DNA from: Chrysoperla carnea
Taxonomy: Eukaryota; Arthropoda; Insecta; Neuroptera; Chrysopidae
Assembly: GCF_905475395.1 (NCBI RefSeq)
Contig: NC_058337.1
Span: 90,576,368-90,640,367, forward strand
Length of the DNA stretch: 64,000 nucleotides
Reading direction: 5' to 3'
The notes under the pieces were generated by a model. It saw nothing but the letters and a program-made list of their open reading frames with translations. It ran no database searches and had not been told where the DNA came from. Position numbers and translations under genes: made by a program. This document shows, piece by piece, positions 36,621-49,229 of the stretch; position 1 is the stretch's first letter, and each line of letters opens with the position of its first letter.

Positions 36621-37231
36621 TATATAATGTTTTATACTTTAGACATCTCTATCATTCCTTATACTTTTTTCTATCTCTATCATTATTTCTTTTCAGTATA
36701 TTTCTCGAACGGAAATTTGAACGCTTGTGATGCATTTACGTTAGTTTTAATGGACAAATTTCATTTTAAGTTCTACATATAATTTAAAAATTTTAAAATT
36801 GTAAAAATATCTCGCATAAAAAAAAGATTGTATATGTAAAATATGGCATTTTGGATATTAATTTGAGAAATTTGAAACGCATACTCCATGTATCAGAACA
36901 TCCATACATACTTTTGATTAGTGCTGATCATAGGTGCTTTCGCAAAACAAGTTACATTTTTTTATAGCAGTTCAGTTAGTTCGGGACTCATCCAAAACTA
37001 CATCCAAAATTTGGTCTCCTGCCATGATAACATTCAACACCCATTTTTTTTTGAATTTATAATTCACATTCCCCGTCTGTGATTTCTAATTTTGGACATA
37101 ATATCTTTCAGCTTATAGTGTTGAATAAGGAGCCTAAGAGGCGACGAGTAGCTGTGTACCTATAAAGTCGTATAGTCGAGCATATATTCCAAAGTGTACT
37201 AAATATTCAAAATATTGAAAAAAAGTATTGT

Positions 37232-37558
37232 TTTACCATGTATATATGAAATATACATAGTATATTAAGTTTAGTTTCAAGTTTGTAATGCTTAAAAATA
37301 TTTATGCTTAGAAAAAAATTTTGGTATAACTGTTCATAGAATTATCTAATTAGTCCATTTCCGGTTGTCTGTCCGTCTGTCTGTCAACACGATAACTCAA
37401 AAACGAAAGGAGATATCAAGATGAAATTTTTACATCATACTCAGGACGAAAAAAGTGAGATCGAGTTCGTAAATGAGCAATGTAGGTCAATTGGATCTTG
37501 TAAACCGTTAAAGATAGAACAAAAGTTAAAGTGTAAATAATGTTCCTTATAGAAAAAT
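37232..37558 (+). repeat. Dispersed repeat family F1, copy e (3' truncated)
   Basis: Head TACCATGTATATATGAAAT, TGTCTGTCCGTCTGTCTGTC, GAGTTCGTAAATGAGCAATG; breaks off after the block TAATGTTCCTTATAG. Confidence 0.75.
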
Positions 37559-37658
37559 ATTTTGGTGCATTCTTGAATTCATGATATAGAAATAGTTTCT
37601 AACCCTTTAACGCTTAACGGAAATAAAAATGCTGAATTATTAATGGTATGAAAACAAA

Positions 37659-38024
37659 TCTCTATATATTATAAATGCGAAAGTAAGCATGTTTGTTTGT
37701 TTGTTACGCTTTCACGCTAAAACTAGCGAATGGTTTTTAATGAAACTGTACAGCAATATAGCTTATACTTCAGAATAACACATGAGATATAATTTATAAA
37801 GATATATTAATAAAAAATTCAAAAAAAAAATTAAAAATTAATTTAATTTGACATTTTACATTACCATAAATTACAGATTTCTGTAAAAGTAGTCAATATG
37901 AAATATTTCACGGCCATCTTTGCTGATAGACATTATTTCGAGTGTTATAGAAAGGGGATAAGCGAGCGCAATCTTTATCAATCTTTACTTTTAATCCCAG
38001 CCAAGCGGGTGGGTATCACTCTAG
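37659..38024 (+). mobile_element. Helitron-like non-autonomous element, family HelA copy 2 (366 bp)
   Basis: Best-defined copy: starts TCTCTATATATTATAAATGC after A, and ends GGGTATCACTCTAG before T. The 3' hairpin region CCCAGCCAAGCGGGTGGG precedes the end. Non-coding. Confidence 0.8.
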
Positions 38025-38029
38025 TTATG

Positions 38030-38558
38030 GAATATGTTCCAAATGTAAGCGCCACTATGATCCACGCTATACAGTAAATCCCTACATACCTAATGACACA
38101 ACGACATGATATGGTAATAAGTATAAATTTTATTTTAGAATAAGTGTAAATTACTTTCCAAATTGTTTTTATTTTATTATATGATATAAATTAAAATTTA
38201 TATTAATTGACACACCTATTTTCAATAACTATAATAATTTGAAATTAGAATAAATAATTCGCGTAGCATTATAGTTATAGATATACAAATTACATATCCA
38301 TTTCTTATAATACAGATATAATGTAAAATTATGACTAAAAACCGGTCAAATGTGTATAAACGGGCAAACTTAATAAATGTTCCGCACCAAAAGTATTATC
38401 GGGATTAAATTAGTCAGCATCATAGAGGTTATTATAGAGTGGTCCAACTTTTAGTTGGACTAACTAATATTACTGGGTACTTTATTTTGAAGAGTAAACT
38501 ATCCGATAAAAGATGAAAAAGCATTTTATTTAAGTAATTGTCTCGACTGGATATAGCA
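38030..38558. other. AT-rich intergenic DNA
   Basis: No feature recognised. Confidence 0.45.
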
Positions 38559-38560
38559 GT

Positions 38561-39041
38561 GGCGTACCTAGGTGGTAAACGACCCTGGTGCATAGAGAAA
38601 AAAGCGGGCCTCTACCCCCTCTCAATTTTAACTTGAATTTAGAAAAACATTATTTACCTTTCAATAAAGTTGTCATTAGAAGTAACGGTAAATAAAAATT
38701 TAAATAAAAAATACTTTTACTGTACATACAAGCTTTTATTGTACTAAAAAGTAGAAAATAATTTTTTCCACGAGTCTATTAATATGAAGTTTGACTATTC
38801 GTAAAAGCTGGGGGCACTCAATATAAAATATTGATAATGATTCAGAGCCTTTCAATGTATGCAATAAAACTCATGTTTTTCTAAATTGCAGTGTCTTTGT
38901 TTGTTCGGGTGGAATCTTGCAACTTAGATTTATATTGAGCGCCTCAAGCTTTTACAAATAGTCAAATCTTTCTGACGAATCTATCTTTGACGTAATTCAC
39001 GAAAAATATATTTTCTACTTTGTAGTAAAATAAAAGCTTGT
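38561..39041. mobile_element. hAT-like MITE fragment with internal inverted repeat
   Basis: The left edge CAGTGGCGTACCTAGG resembles hAT-type terminal repeats, but no matching right end is visible. An inverted repeat follows: 38728-38827 (begins ACAAGCTTTTATTGTACTAA) against 38929-39041 (ends AATAAAAGCTTGT). The arms are about 100 and 113 bp and imperfect. Non-coding. Confidence 0.55.
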
Positions 39042-39049
39042 GCTCTATG

Positions 39050-41240
39050 ATACCGCATGATACCGCACTTACCTTGCAATGCATTGTCATCCAAACGCAC
39101 GAAAAATTCAAGAATTTTGCTATTGAACTTTATGTTTAAATTTTAAATTCATTATTGCTGTTTAAATTTTATTTAAATTTTCGACACCGGAAAATCTTTT
39201 GGCAAAATAGCTATTTATCTGCCAGAATTACTTCCGTGAACTTGACTCACGACTTCTTAAAACTTTTGACATGAAATAACTAAACCAAAATAATTGTACT
39301 CTCCAACCAAAACAATTTTATCTTTCAAATCACCTTCGAAAAAATAAGCTGCACCTCACTTTTTTAGAATTGAAATTCGAATGTAGGTTCTAAGAAATTG
39401 TTCACAAAATGAAAATATTTATAAAAAAAAATTAGTCATTTCTTGGAATAACCTAGAAGTTTGATTTCGAATATGTTAATATCATTTTCACAATGGTACT
39501 AGAGTACTCGCAATGGTACTAGAGTTTTCACAAGAGTACTCTTCATGGAGTACGTTCAGCCAAGGGCATTTATCCTGTAGTCCGCGGATTGGACATGCCT
39601 TTTGGTGGGACCTAGTCTTTATACTTAAACTACCAGCTGAAATTTATGATCAATTAAGATGACTTTGAATTTTCTAAACTATCCTTGGTATTTGAAATTC
39701 TATTCATTCAGTAGCAAAATTGTATATAGACAAGTGGAAAACATTCCTTTCCCATTAAAATTTGTATTATTTGTCGGAGATTATTTTCATTATAATTGGC
39801 AAACTGTCTTATAAGCCTATTTTAAATTTTTATACGAGAAGTTATACTTTTAAGAAAACATACAACAATAGAATGATTGTACCTACGTACTTCTCACTAA
39901 ACTGTGAATATTCATAATCCTAGAATTCGGATGCTTTCCATATGAATTAAAAATAATAAATGAATCAAAGCATGTATAACTTCACTCTCCAATAGTATTG
40001 TGTAAACTCAAAATATACGATGGAAATCAAATCCTCTGTATTTTTAATACAAATTCCTTTTTTTTGTTACTTTTAATGGTACGATGTCAAAATTTACAAA
40101 TCAATGCCACTTTTCATCATACTCAATATATCCAATCATATTCCACGCCTATTAATATCAATAAATTTACAATGTGATATATTTTTAAGGGAATGGGAAA
40201 TGAAAACGAAAAGGGGATCAAGAATCTGCCACAAAGAACATATCTATCCTAGATAATTACATGAGAAGACCTTAGAAACAATGTAGTTTTGAACAGGTTT
40301 GGTTTTCTAGGTTAGTATATGTAGAAAAATTCGACCTGTGACTAAATAATATATAAGATAAATAATGCAATTCAATTCATGTTTATAATTTAATGAAAAT
40401 ATATAAATTTGAAAAATATTTCCGCACGTTGTGCTAAATTCGATTCTACGTGCGATGAATTAAATCCGCCTAGATTAGACAATTTTCACTGGAGTAAAAA
40501 TTTGGTTTAATTTTTAATTTCCCGAAAAAAATGTTAGACAGAGTACTAATATTTGCATAAACGTCATGAAACACTTTAAGACGATCACTTACAAACTTGT
40601 TTCTTGGAGATATTGAGTAACTATAATTTGAATAAATAACGAAAGAAAAAAAACTAGTTTAAATTTTTTAAATATAATAATTTTAATAAATCATGTCAAA
40701 CCTAATATAGAATCCTATACAACAGTTCTATCGAAATAATTCAAAAAACAAAAATTTTATTTTTAAATATTTATTTAAATACATTAAAATTTTAATCAAA
40801 TATGTCAAATGTTATTATTTTTGATGGATACTTTTAAATGTTAATTGATAACTTATTTACCTATGTATTACACGATTTTCATATTTGACATTAGTAAATT
40901 AAAATTGTTTAAAATTTAAATATGTTTCCACTTTCTTGAATTAAATTAATTTATTAATTATATTTATTTATTGGATAAAATAATTTTATAAAAATTTTTT
41001 TTTATGAATTAATTTCACTACAACACAAGTGTTCCAAAAAAATCGAAGGTTCGGAAATATTCTGGTGAAGAGCGTTAAAGATTTCACACTGGAATTTTGG
41101 AATTTGGAAAATAACATATATACACATTATTTAATCAAATTTTTATAATTTTAACTAGGCTATAATCAATTTCAGCGACAAAAATTTAGCCTTTTGAACT
41201 AAACTGAAAAATTAAGAGAAAACTTTTAAAATAAAGACAA
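39050..41240. other. AT-rich intergenic DNA
   Basis: Short local duplication AATGGTACTAGAGT near 39492 and 39511; hairpin CGCACGT/ACGTGCG near 40425-40455. No gene. Confidence 0.45.
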
Positions 41241-41249
41241 ATAGAGAGT

Positions 41250-42060
41250 TATATGACCACCCTGGACTAATTACAAAATAGATGTAAACACAAAACTAAA
41301 TTTCATACCAAAACATCAGATCCCGACAAAAATACATAAAAATAAATTTAAACAATTAATACAAAATATCAACATCATACTAAAATATACACAGACGGAT
41401 CGAGGAATGACACATCTACAGCTTGTGCATTTGTCCATGAAAATAACATCCCATCGGATTATTTTCATGTACAAATGCACAAGCTGAAGATGTGTCATTC
41501 CTAGATACAAACTAAATCCACACTCATCCAATTTTACAGCCGAGGCAACTGCCATTTATAAATCAATAAAGTATATAAACTCAATAAATAGCAACCAGTT
41601 CGTGATCATCACAGATTCGCTGAGTGTTTTAAGGGCACTCGAAAGCAAACAAACTGGCTCCACTATCTTAAAAAAAATTCAAAGGTGTGTCTATGAACTC
41701 GACAAAAATATCAAAATAACTTTCCTATGGGCACCTGGACACGCAGATATAGAGGGTAACGAACTAGCAGATAAAGCAGCTGAAGAAGCTCACACTACTG
41801 GACAAGAGTACCATAAAATTACAAAAAAAGACATTTTAAACTATATAAATGATTTATTTATAAAGAAACGCACTGACGAATGGCAAAATGTACATCATAA
41901 CAAACTCAAAGAAATAAAAGATGACACACAAATATGGAAAACCTCACTAAACACCAACAGAAAAGACCAAGTGATAATAACGAGACTGAGAATGGGACAC
42001 TCAAAATTAACCCATAAGTATCTGCTTATAAAATCCCCTCAACCAATTATCCACACGAGG
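41250..42060 (+). pseudogene. Non-LTR retrotransposon relic: ribonuclease H domain (Jockey/R1/I-like), 5' truncated
   Basis: The linker PPWTNYKIDVNTKLNF begins at 41257. A frameshift precedes IYTDGSRNDTSTACAFVHEN (from 41385), which holds the first catalytic Asp. After an inverted insertion the frame resumes with YKLNPHSSNFTAEATAIYKS (catalytic Glu), FVIITDSLSVLRALESK (second Asp) and PGHADIEGNELADKAAEEA (His and last Asp). All four acidic positions of an RNase HI fold are present. GHSKLTHKYLLIKSP follows, where related elements continue to a zinc-knuckle tail that is missing here. In the intact family this domain removes RNA after reverse transcription. The frameshift, stops and lost RT make it dead. 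Confidence 0.88.
41401..41504. repeat. 46-bp inverted duplication inside the RNase H domain
   Basis: 41401-41446 and 41459-41504 are reverse complements at 43 of 46 positions, separated by 12 bp. The second copy inserts a stop codon (TAG at 41502-41504 in the YTDGS frame) between the first Asp and the Glu motif. Confidence 0.9.
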
Positions 42061-42064
42061 AAAG

Positions 42065-42995
42065 TTTTCCTCTCGGAAGGATACACAAAAATCTGCATGA
42101 GTTTCTCTTTGTACTTTTTTCATACAACGACAAATAAATAGGATAGATAAAATGATTGTTTGAGGAATAAATAACATTCTCGTAAGTTTATAAGAGGAAT
42201 ACCACTTGGTGACATGACCAGAAAGAAGAATTAGAAATAAACGACTTTCTTATGGGACTATACCAAGGAAAAGTTCATTTGGTTCTGACTAGAGGGACCT
42301 TTCAGCAGGGGGACCCTATTTTGCCAAAGCAACTGCTTCTAGGCAACGTGCAATAAAAAAAAACTTCTGTTGGATGGGTTTAAAATGTAAATATCAATGT
42401 TTTAGACAAAAAACAAAAAGTTTTAGAATTTATTTGGGATCCATGTTGTTAATTACTCGGTAAAAATCGTTTGTAAAAATTTGAACAATGCGTTGTTTTT
42501 TTTTTATTAAAATTTGCACGATTTTTTTCTAGCTTTCAATGTCTAGTTTTACTGTTGAATGTCAAAAATAACGAAAATGTATAAAAAATGAATCACGATT
42601 TTGTTCGAATTCGTGATTTAATAGTCCTTTTACATGTTAGTCACATTACAAGCGAGACATTAATCTGATTTATTAATTTACTGATCGACAGTAGATGTCG
42701 AACTGTCCATCCTCGTCAATTGATTAATCATATTTACCCGAAGGGTATTACTCTGTTATTACGTATATATTGAAAATATAAAATATTGCGATTTTATCAC
42801 AAAATATAATAAACGCTGTAGTCATACTTGTTATTAGTAAATCGTGCTGTTAAAATAAATATTAATTAATAGATAAATATTTTAATCTATAATAAAAAGT
42901 GTTAAACATTCCATTAAATTTAATCTACATTTTTCTTCCATCAACTAAAAAAATCATTTTTTTTATTATTCAGCTTCATTATATAATAACGTTTA
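42065..42995. other. Intergenic DNA, possible 3' remnant of the retrotransposon
   Basis: A GC-richer patch at 42270-42345 (GGACCTTTCAGCAGGGGGAC) is not recognised. The rest is AT-rich. Confidence 0.35.
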
Positions 42996-42998
42996 TTA

Positions 42999-43690
42999 TA
43001 CCATGCATACATGTAATATGCAAGGTATACTAAGTTTAGTCCCAAGTTTTATACCATGCATATATGTAATGTGCAAGGTATATTAAGTTAAGCCTCAAGT
43101 TATACCATGCATATATGTAATATGCAAGGTATCTTGTAACTGTCTAAGTCTAAAGTTTGTAACGCTTAAAAATATTGATGCTAAGCAAAAAATTTTGGTA
43201 TAGGTGTTCATAAAATCACCTAATTACTTATTCCATTTTCGGTTGTCTGTCTGTCGTCTGTCGTCTGTCTGTCCGTCTATCATCACGATTACACAAAAAC
43301 GAAAAGTGATATCAAGCTGAAATTCTTACAGCGTACTCAGGACGTAAAAAGTGAGGTCAGTTCGTAAATGAGCAACATAGGTCAATTTCGTCCGTAGGAC
43401 CCATCTTGTAAACCGTTAAAGCGAACCGTTAAACCGAACAAAAGTTTAAATGAAAAAAATGTTTCTTATAAAAAATAAACAACTTTTGTTTTAAACATTT
43501 CTTTGTAAACATCACTGTTTACACGTGAGAGCGCATTTTATGCGCAAATTGTAGTATTTTATGAGTATATCAGTTATATGTGTGTGACATGTATGCATGT
43601 GTAATGTGACAGAGTAATCAACTCTGTTTATGCATGGTATTTCAACAATTAACTCAGTCAATTGTTTGTATTCACTTGTTTTTTATTAAT
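42999..43690 (+). repeat. Dispersed repeat family F1, copy f, with triplicated head
   Basis: The first roughly 52 bp (ATACCATGCATACATGTAAT ...) occur three times in tandem, starting near 42999, 43051 and 43102. The normal F1 body follows from GTTTGTAACGCTTAAAAAT. Complete to the 3' tail CAATTAACTCAGTCAATTG. Confidence 0.85.
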
Positions 43691-43694
43691 TTGA

Positions 43695-44135
43695 ATTTTA
43701 TTAATACATTTTTTATAAATAATTTAGATTTTGGTAATACAATTTTAAATAACCTAATTCTTTTCTTCATAAATCGGAAGTATTGCGGTTTTATTTTATT
43801 CATTAAAAAAAATAAAATTTCTTTTGGCAAATTGCTTTTGTTTATTTGAGATGAAAGTAATTAATTTTTTGTTATTTTTTTCCACATGATGAAGTTAGAG
43901 ATATAATATTACAGATTTTTAGTGTACCTATTATATAAATTAGATTCGAAATTTGAACTATTTTTTAAATTAGAACTTCTAAAGCTTCAATATGCAAACT
44001 TTGGATCGACAACTTAAACTAGTAAATATACATAATAACCTTCCCCTTGAAACTCTTTCTATTTGAAAAAAAAAAGTTTCAAAAACTGTTGCATAGTATG
44101 AAGAATCTAAGCATATATAGGGATTAGGGACAAAC
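43695..44135. other. AT-rich intergenic DNA
   Basis: No feature recognised. Confidence 0.4.
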
Positions 44136-44139
44136 AGAC

Positions 44140-44404
44140 AGGTTTGCCCCCCCCCTCCCCAACTACAAAAAAAGAGTTTTAAAAGTTTAATTGCTATGTG
44201 TGTGTGTGTGTGCGTGTGTGTCTGTCTGTCTGTCTGTCTGTAGCGCCTAAGCACTAAGCAGATAAACCGATTTTGATTTTTTTGTTTTTTTTTGAAAGGT
44301 AATTTAATGGAGAGTGTTCTTAGATATGTTTCAAATGCGAGGTTAGAGTTCTGTACACGAAAAATTTGTCCGGGGTTTTTTAAATTTTGTAAATTTCACT
44401 TGTA
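44140..44404 (+). repeat. Dispersed repeat family F3, copy 4
   Basis: C-rich lead near 44146, (TG)n then (TCTG)n at 44196-44241, TAAACCGATTTTGATTTTTT, GAAAGGTAATTTAATGGAGA, and the end TTTTGTAAATTTCACTTGT. Its microsatellite is the longest of the four copies. Confidence 0.75.
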
Positions 44405-44409
44405 TATTA

Positions 44410-47320
44410 TATTTATGATATAAAATGTATAAATAGCTCGTTTAATGCTGTTTTTGGTGCTATCTACTTTCACAATGATTACCCAAAACTTTGTTGTCAA
44501 TATATATTTTCACACCATTGTTTAACAGGTTAACATTAAATAAAATCATTTTTTTTGTTTAAGAACGTAGTATCATTCAAAAAACTTGTGTAACATAATT
44601 TATTTAATAAATTAGTTCCGGTTATTGTAAAAAAAAAAAATATTATTATTATTTACGATTATTAATAATAATTTTTAAATATTTGCAATAATAATCATAA
44701 CAACAATATTGCCTAAAAAATTCATACACACACCCAAATTAATTGCAGTGATTATATAAGAGTATATTTCATCATATTTATTCTAGTTTTAAATTTTTAG
44801 CGCCGCGGTTAAGTTTTTTGTATTTTCGTCGATATCGTAAATTGATTAAATTTTTTTTTCTTATTTATTGCCTATACAGTTGTTTATTCCTACGCTTAAA
44901 GCAATAATAAAATAATTTCTTTGTAATAAAATGATTTTATTAAATTAATTTATAGTTTAATTTGAACTATAAACTTTCTCACACATCTAAAAGTTTATAA
45001 TTTTTGTTTCAATTTCAAAAACTCAAAAGAATATCAAACTTGGAAGTAAAACGACAAAATATCTACCAGAAAAATATCGACACGACGTTTTATAAGTAGA
45101 TACCTATGGTATCAAGTTGTAGTCAATTGTTTCATACGATTCCATCCAAAATAGCTACTGAATATCACTAACGATAAATAGAGACGATCTATTGCAAAAT
45201 TTAATTGAACAATGATAATTATTTATTTTAAATAGGTTTTTTATTTTTTATACGTATTAACAATTAATGCAAATAAATATATATTTTAATGTAATAAATC
45301 CCGCAAGGGTTAAACAGTTTGAATTATATAATAATTATTAAGAACAATAATATGTATAACAGTAAATAATGCCCTGTGAACATTTTTATTATGTACAAGT
45401 TAATTCATTTTAAATCATTAAAAATTATCCAGTCAATGGTACAAAATATCCTATACAAATCCAATTCGGCCTCGGCTGATCTTCATCTGATTGAACTCTA
45501 TTCTAGGAAGCATTTTACCATTTACATGCAAACAACTGAAAATTAGTCATATTTTAAATAAAACGTTTGAGTTATTGCGAATTTTCTAAGATGACAGCGC
45601 TTCAATCGATTTAGCTGTACCCTTCACCTACCACGCACACAACGAATACATTGGTTAGTTATGTTGATTCAAATTTTGTTAGTCGAAATTTATGTTGGTA
45701 CAGTTTGAGATCGTTTCGAGTGGTCCTAAATCAATTTACTTACAAAAAGTTTGAGACCTTAAAACAATTTTTACATATGAAGCATTTAAAAAAATCAAAT
45801 TTTGGAAAATAAAAATAGTCTATGTTACTCTCCAGTCTTCCGACTATCGCAGTGCAAAATATTTTATCCATTTGATGCTCAACTTTGGCGTAAAAGAATG
45901 GCAAATATACAAAAAACTACCTGATATTTTTTAAATATTTTCTAAAAAGTGGTATTTACTTTCAAAATTAATAAATCATCCTGTATCGTATGTGCACAAA
46001 GTTCGAATAAAAAAAGGTATAACATGGTTTTTAAAATAAAAATTAAAATGTAACAACATAGAATTAAGACATAAATTAGTTCATAAACCTACAATTATGT
46101 TATTATATATTATAAATTGTATGTATCTACATGGATTGATTTAAACGAACTATGTATTTCCATATGTAATTATATTATTATTAAGTACTTACAAGAACTA
46201 TGTATCTCTATTCGTGTACATGGATCTAACACTATTTTTATATACTTTGGATTTTGGAGAGGAGTCTTTTTCAGGCAGTTGATAACAAGTGTTTTCATGC
46301 CTTGGTGTCCAGTGACAGAAATGTTGTCAAGATAAAACACGACGAAATAGTCTAATAGGGAAAATTTTACTGATGCTAAAAGTAACTGATGACAAAATGA
46401 TTAATATTAAGTAAATATGGAAATCATGTTCAAATTTCGAATTGTCTTAAAGCGACTGATGTCTGTGTTAATTAGGCAGTCGTTTTTAATAGTTCTATTT
46501 TATTATAAATAGAACGAGATGTAAAACATTCATAATTAACGCACTAAACTTTCATAATAATCAAAAAATCTGTACTAAATATATTAAAATTTAATGAAAA
46601 CTGTTCTCTGAACTTTCAAATTTAAAAGATTTAATTCACACTGATTACACTTTTTGAAAGATGAAAATTTTACCAAATTAACGCTATTACGATTAGCTTA
46701 ACCATATTGACGGCTATTATATTGTGAATGAAATATGTATTAACATATTTATATAAAAGTTCATCTGGGCTTTGGAGCGAAGTTGTAATTGTAGTTGAAA
46801 TTTTTGGAGTTCTTAATAATTTATGAAAATAAAGTAGATACAAATTGAATTAAAAAACTCGAAAAAATAAGAATAAAATTTTCAAAACTCCAATGTCTTA
46901 ATGTAATAAGCAAAAGTTAAAATTTATATTATTTCGGAATAATTAAAGGAAACTTTTATAAAACTTAAGTTTAAGATAAAATATCATTTTCGTCATGTTT
47001 TCGGTATTTATACAAAGTCAAGTCAAGTTACTGAAAAAATTTGAAAACTTCAATATTTCGCGAAAAATGTAGGTTTAAAAACCCTAATAACGAGATCAAT
47101 TCCTGAGTAATAGATGTTAAATTTTTTCGGACTTTTCTCACTGAACGGATGTTTTTATTCATTATTTCTAGTGTATCTTGTAAAAGTTTCAAATTTTTAT
47201 CTCAAGATTTGTAGAAATGGTAAAGCTTTAACTGATGTCATTCGAAATCTCTTCAATTTTCAACTTCGTGTGCTACTTCTGCAACAATTCATTCTTATTT
47301 AAAAACAAGCGAAAATGACA
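44410..47320. other. AT-rich intergenic DNA
   Basis: No exon or RNA recognised. TATATAAAAG near 46750 followed by a short GC-richer patch could be a promoter but has no initiator or ORF behind it. Confidence 0.4.
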
Positions 47321-47327
47321 AATGCCA

Positions 47328-47702
47328 GAGTTAATTGTTGAAATACCCTGTATAGAAAGTGTTGAATGTAAGTTTTGTTCTAATTTGCGGACCCACGGGT
47401 AAATTTTTACGAAAAAATATTTCAAACAAAAGCGGTTTATTTTTATACATAAGGAATATTTTTTACGTCTAAACTTTTGTCATATCTCTAAGGGTTTAAA
47501 AGATGGATCCCAGACTCAATTCACCCATGTGGCTCATTTATGAATTCAAATTCATTTTTTACACCCTGAGCACGGTATAAAAATTTCAGCTTGGAATCTC
47601 TTTTAATTTTTAAGCTATCGTCTCGACGGACTAAAATTTGTACAAACTTAGGACTAAAAATAGTATACCTTGATATCTATTTCATATATACAAGGTATAA
47701 AA
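47328..47702 (-). repeat. Dispersed repeat family F1, copy g (diverged)
   Basis: The minus strand keeps the tail AGAGTTAATTGTTGAAATAC, the TCTCTAAGGGTTTAAAAGAT block and the head end CATATATACAAGGTAT. The CTGT tract is deleted. Confidence 0.65.
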
Positions 47703-48294
47703 ATAATAATTCATTATACACATGTTTCCTTTTTCATTTGATTATCTTTCGGTTATAATTATAAAATATAATTTTTTTCAATTGTAATCGCAAGTGAGTG
47801 ACTGGATTGATCAATCAAATAGATTACTAATCAACTTATTGATTTAAATGAGTATAATTTTAGAAAATAGTAATAAATTGAATTCTAATCTTAAAAATGT
47901 TGGGATAAAAAACATAGATAAAAAAGCACGCGTTTACGATATTTTAGATAATTTAAAAAAAACAAATTTCAATTTCGTGCATTACTATTTCTTCGTTAAG
48001 TTCTATTGCTATTAGCTAATTAAATATTTTATAATTATATCTATTTATGTACTTAATAATATTCTAAGAAACGATATGCAAATGTAAATTACATTTCAAT
48101 TAATTAACTAATTATAAGTTGTACCAGTTTTAATAAGTAATAAAAAATTATAATTTATTGATATTCTAAATAAATTTTGTTATAATTTTCATTTGAATAC
48201 TAATAATAATATATTTTATTTACAATAATAATTAAATAATAGTAACTCTTATTACACCTACAAACGCCTTCAAGAACTTATGTTCATATACAAA

Positions 48295-48468
48295 CTATTT
48301 AAAAGTATTTATTATTTTTGACGTGAATACGTCTATGATTTCGTTTTGAATAGGTATTATTTCGTGCGCAGGAGTGTTCTTTAATTGACCCCTTGCACTT
48401 ATATTGCTGCCGAGGCCGTATGCTATTGAATTAGCATCAGGGGTCGTTGTTGTGGTCAGATAATACAT
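48295..48468 (-). CDS. Unrecognised short ORF in a GC-richer island (57 codons)
   Basis: Runs from ATG (48468-48466) to TAG (48297-48295) in DNA that is far less AT-rich than its surroundings over 48355-48460. The peptide includes TTTTTPDANSIAYGLGSNIS and RGQLKNTPAHEIIPIQNE, not low complexity, and turns A/T-rich near the C-terminus. A stop lies just upstream in frame, and no AG acceptor occurs between that stop and the ATG. A candidate AATAAA lies about 75 nt downstream. No signal peptide or membrane segment. It could be a short gene, a terminal-exon relic or chance; I do not recognise it. Confidence 0.25.
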   Translation of the reverse strand: MYYLTTTTTPDANSIAYGLGSNISARGQLKNTPAHEIIPIQNEIIDVFTSKIINTFK

Positions 48469-48639
48469 ATGTAATTACCCTATTCATACTTTGAAAGTAA
48501 TTTTTCATTCTATAAGTACAAGCATTTACAAGTTATCCTAAATTTTTTGCATTTTTGACGGACTGGCAGGTCCCTCATATCACGCTGGAAAGGTTACTGG
48601 AAAAAATTTTTAAAATACAACTAAGATAAGAAACCAACA

Positions 48640-48910
48640 TAGTTTAAAGATGTATATAACTACAAGTCGCTGTGAAGGTTTTTACAAGATCGACAATGTC
48701 TATATTGGACATGTCCCGCTGGCAGTTAGTTTTCCGAAAAAGAAATTTTTTGTATTCAGTAAGAAAATACAACAGGAATGTCGATCGGCGTACTATTTCA
48801 TTAATCGGCCCAGTCTTATACTCATATAAAGGTTCTGGCAATAATCACTTTACAGCTGATAAGAAACGGCTTCTTATTTACGGAGAAAATTCTTCATCAA
48901 ACTAACACTA
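48640..48910. other. Bidirectionally open segment, not assigned
   Basis: The plus strand stays open for about 77 codons (48672-48902; first ATG at codon 9; includes DRRTISLIGPVLYSYKGSGN). The minus strand is open over much of the same stretch. No domain, start context or splice evidence favours either, so no gene is called. Confidence 0.25.
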
Positions 48911-49152
48911 ACAGACAATGACGTCATTGGTTTAAATTTACCATTCGACCCACTACAACTGTTTTTAGGATTTCACACCAAAAAAATTAAATTTCATTAA
49001 ATGGTGGGAGCGCATATAAATCGTATATTACAACTTAGTATGTACTATGTATTTTTAATTGTATTGGGTTATTATTTATTATTACTCAGGTATTATGAAT
49101 AGGTATTTCACTGTCGAAGGCTCCAGTCAGACCGACGGCAAGGCAAAATCCG

Positions 49153-49226
49153 AATAGATAGGACTAAAATTAGGGTTTATCTAGATGAATAGGAGGCAAT
49201 AGATAGGAGTAAAATTTGGGTTTATC
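49153..49226. repeat. Direct repeat pair (29 bp, period 45)
   Basis: AATAGATAGGACTAAAATT at 49153 recurs as AATAGATAGGAGTAAAATT at 49198, both continuing into GGGTTTATC. A short tandem duplication in a GC-richer, non-coding patch. Confidence 0.7.
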
Positions 49227-49229
49227 GGA

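Noticed and set aside
41316..41555. 79-codon open frame on the minus strand
   Set aside because: Produced by the inverted duplication in the RNase H relic; not a gene.
43979..44254. Frame with a Thr-His repeat on the minus strand
   Set aside because: Translation of the (TG)n/(TCTG)n tract of F3 copy 4.
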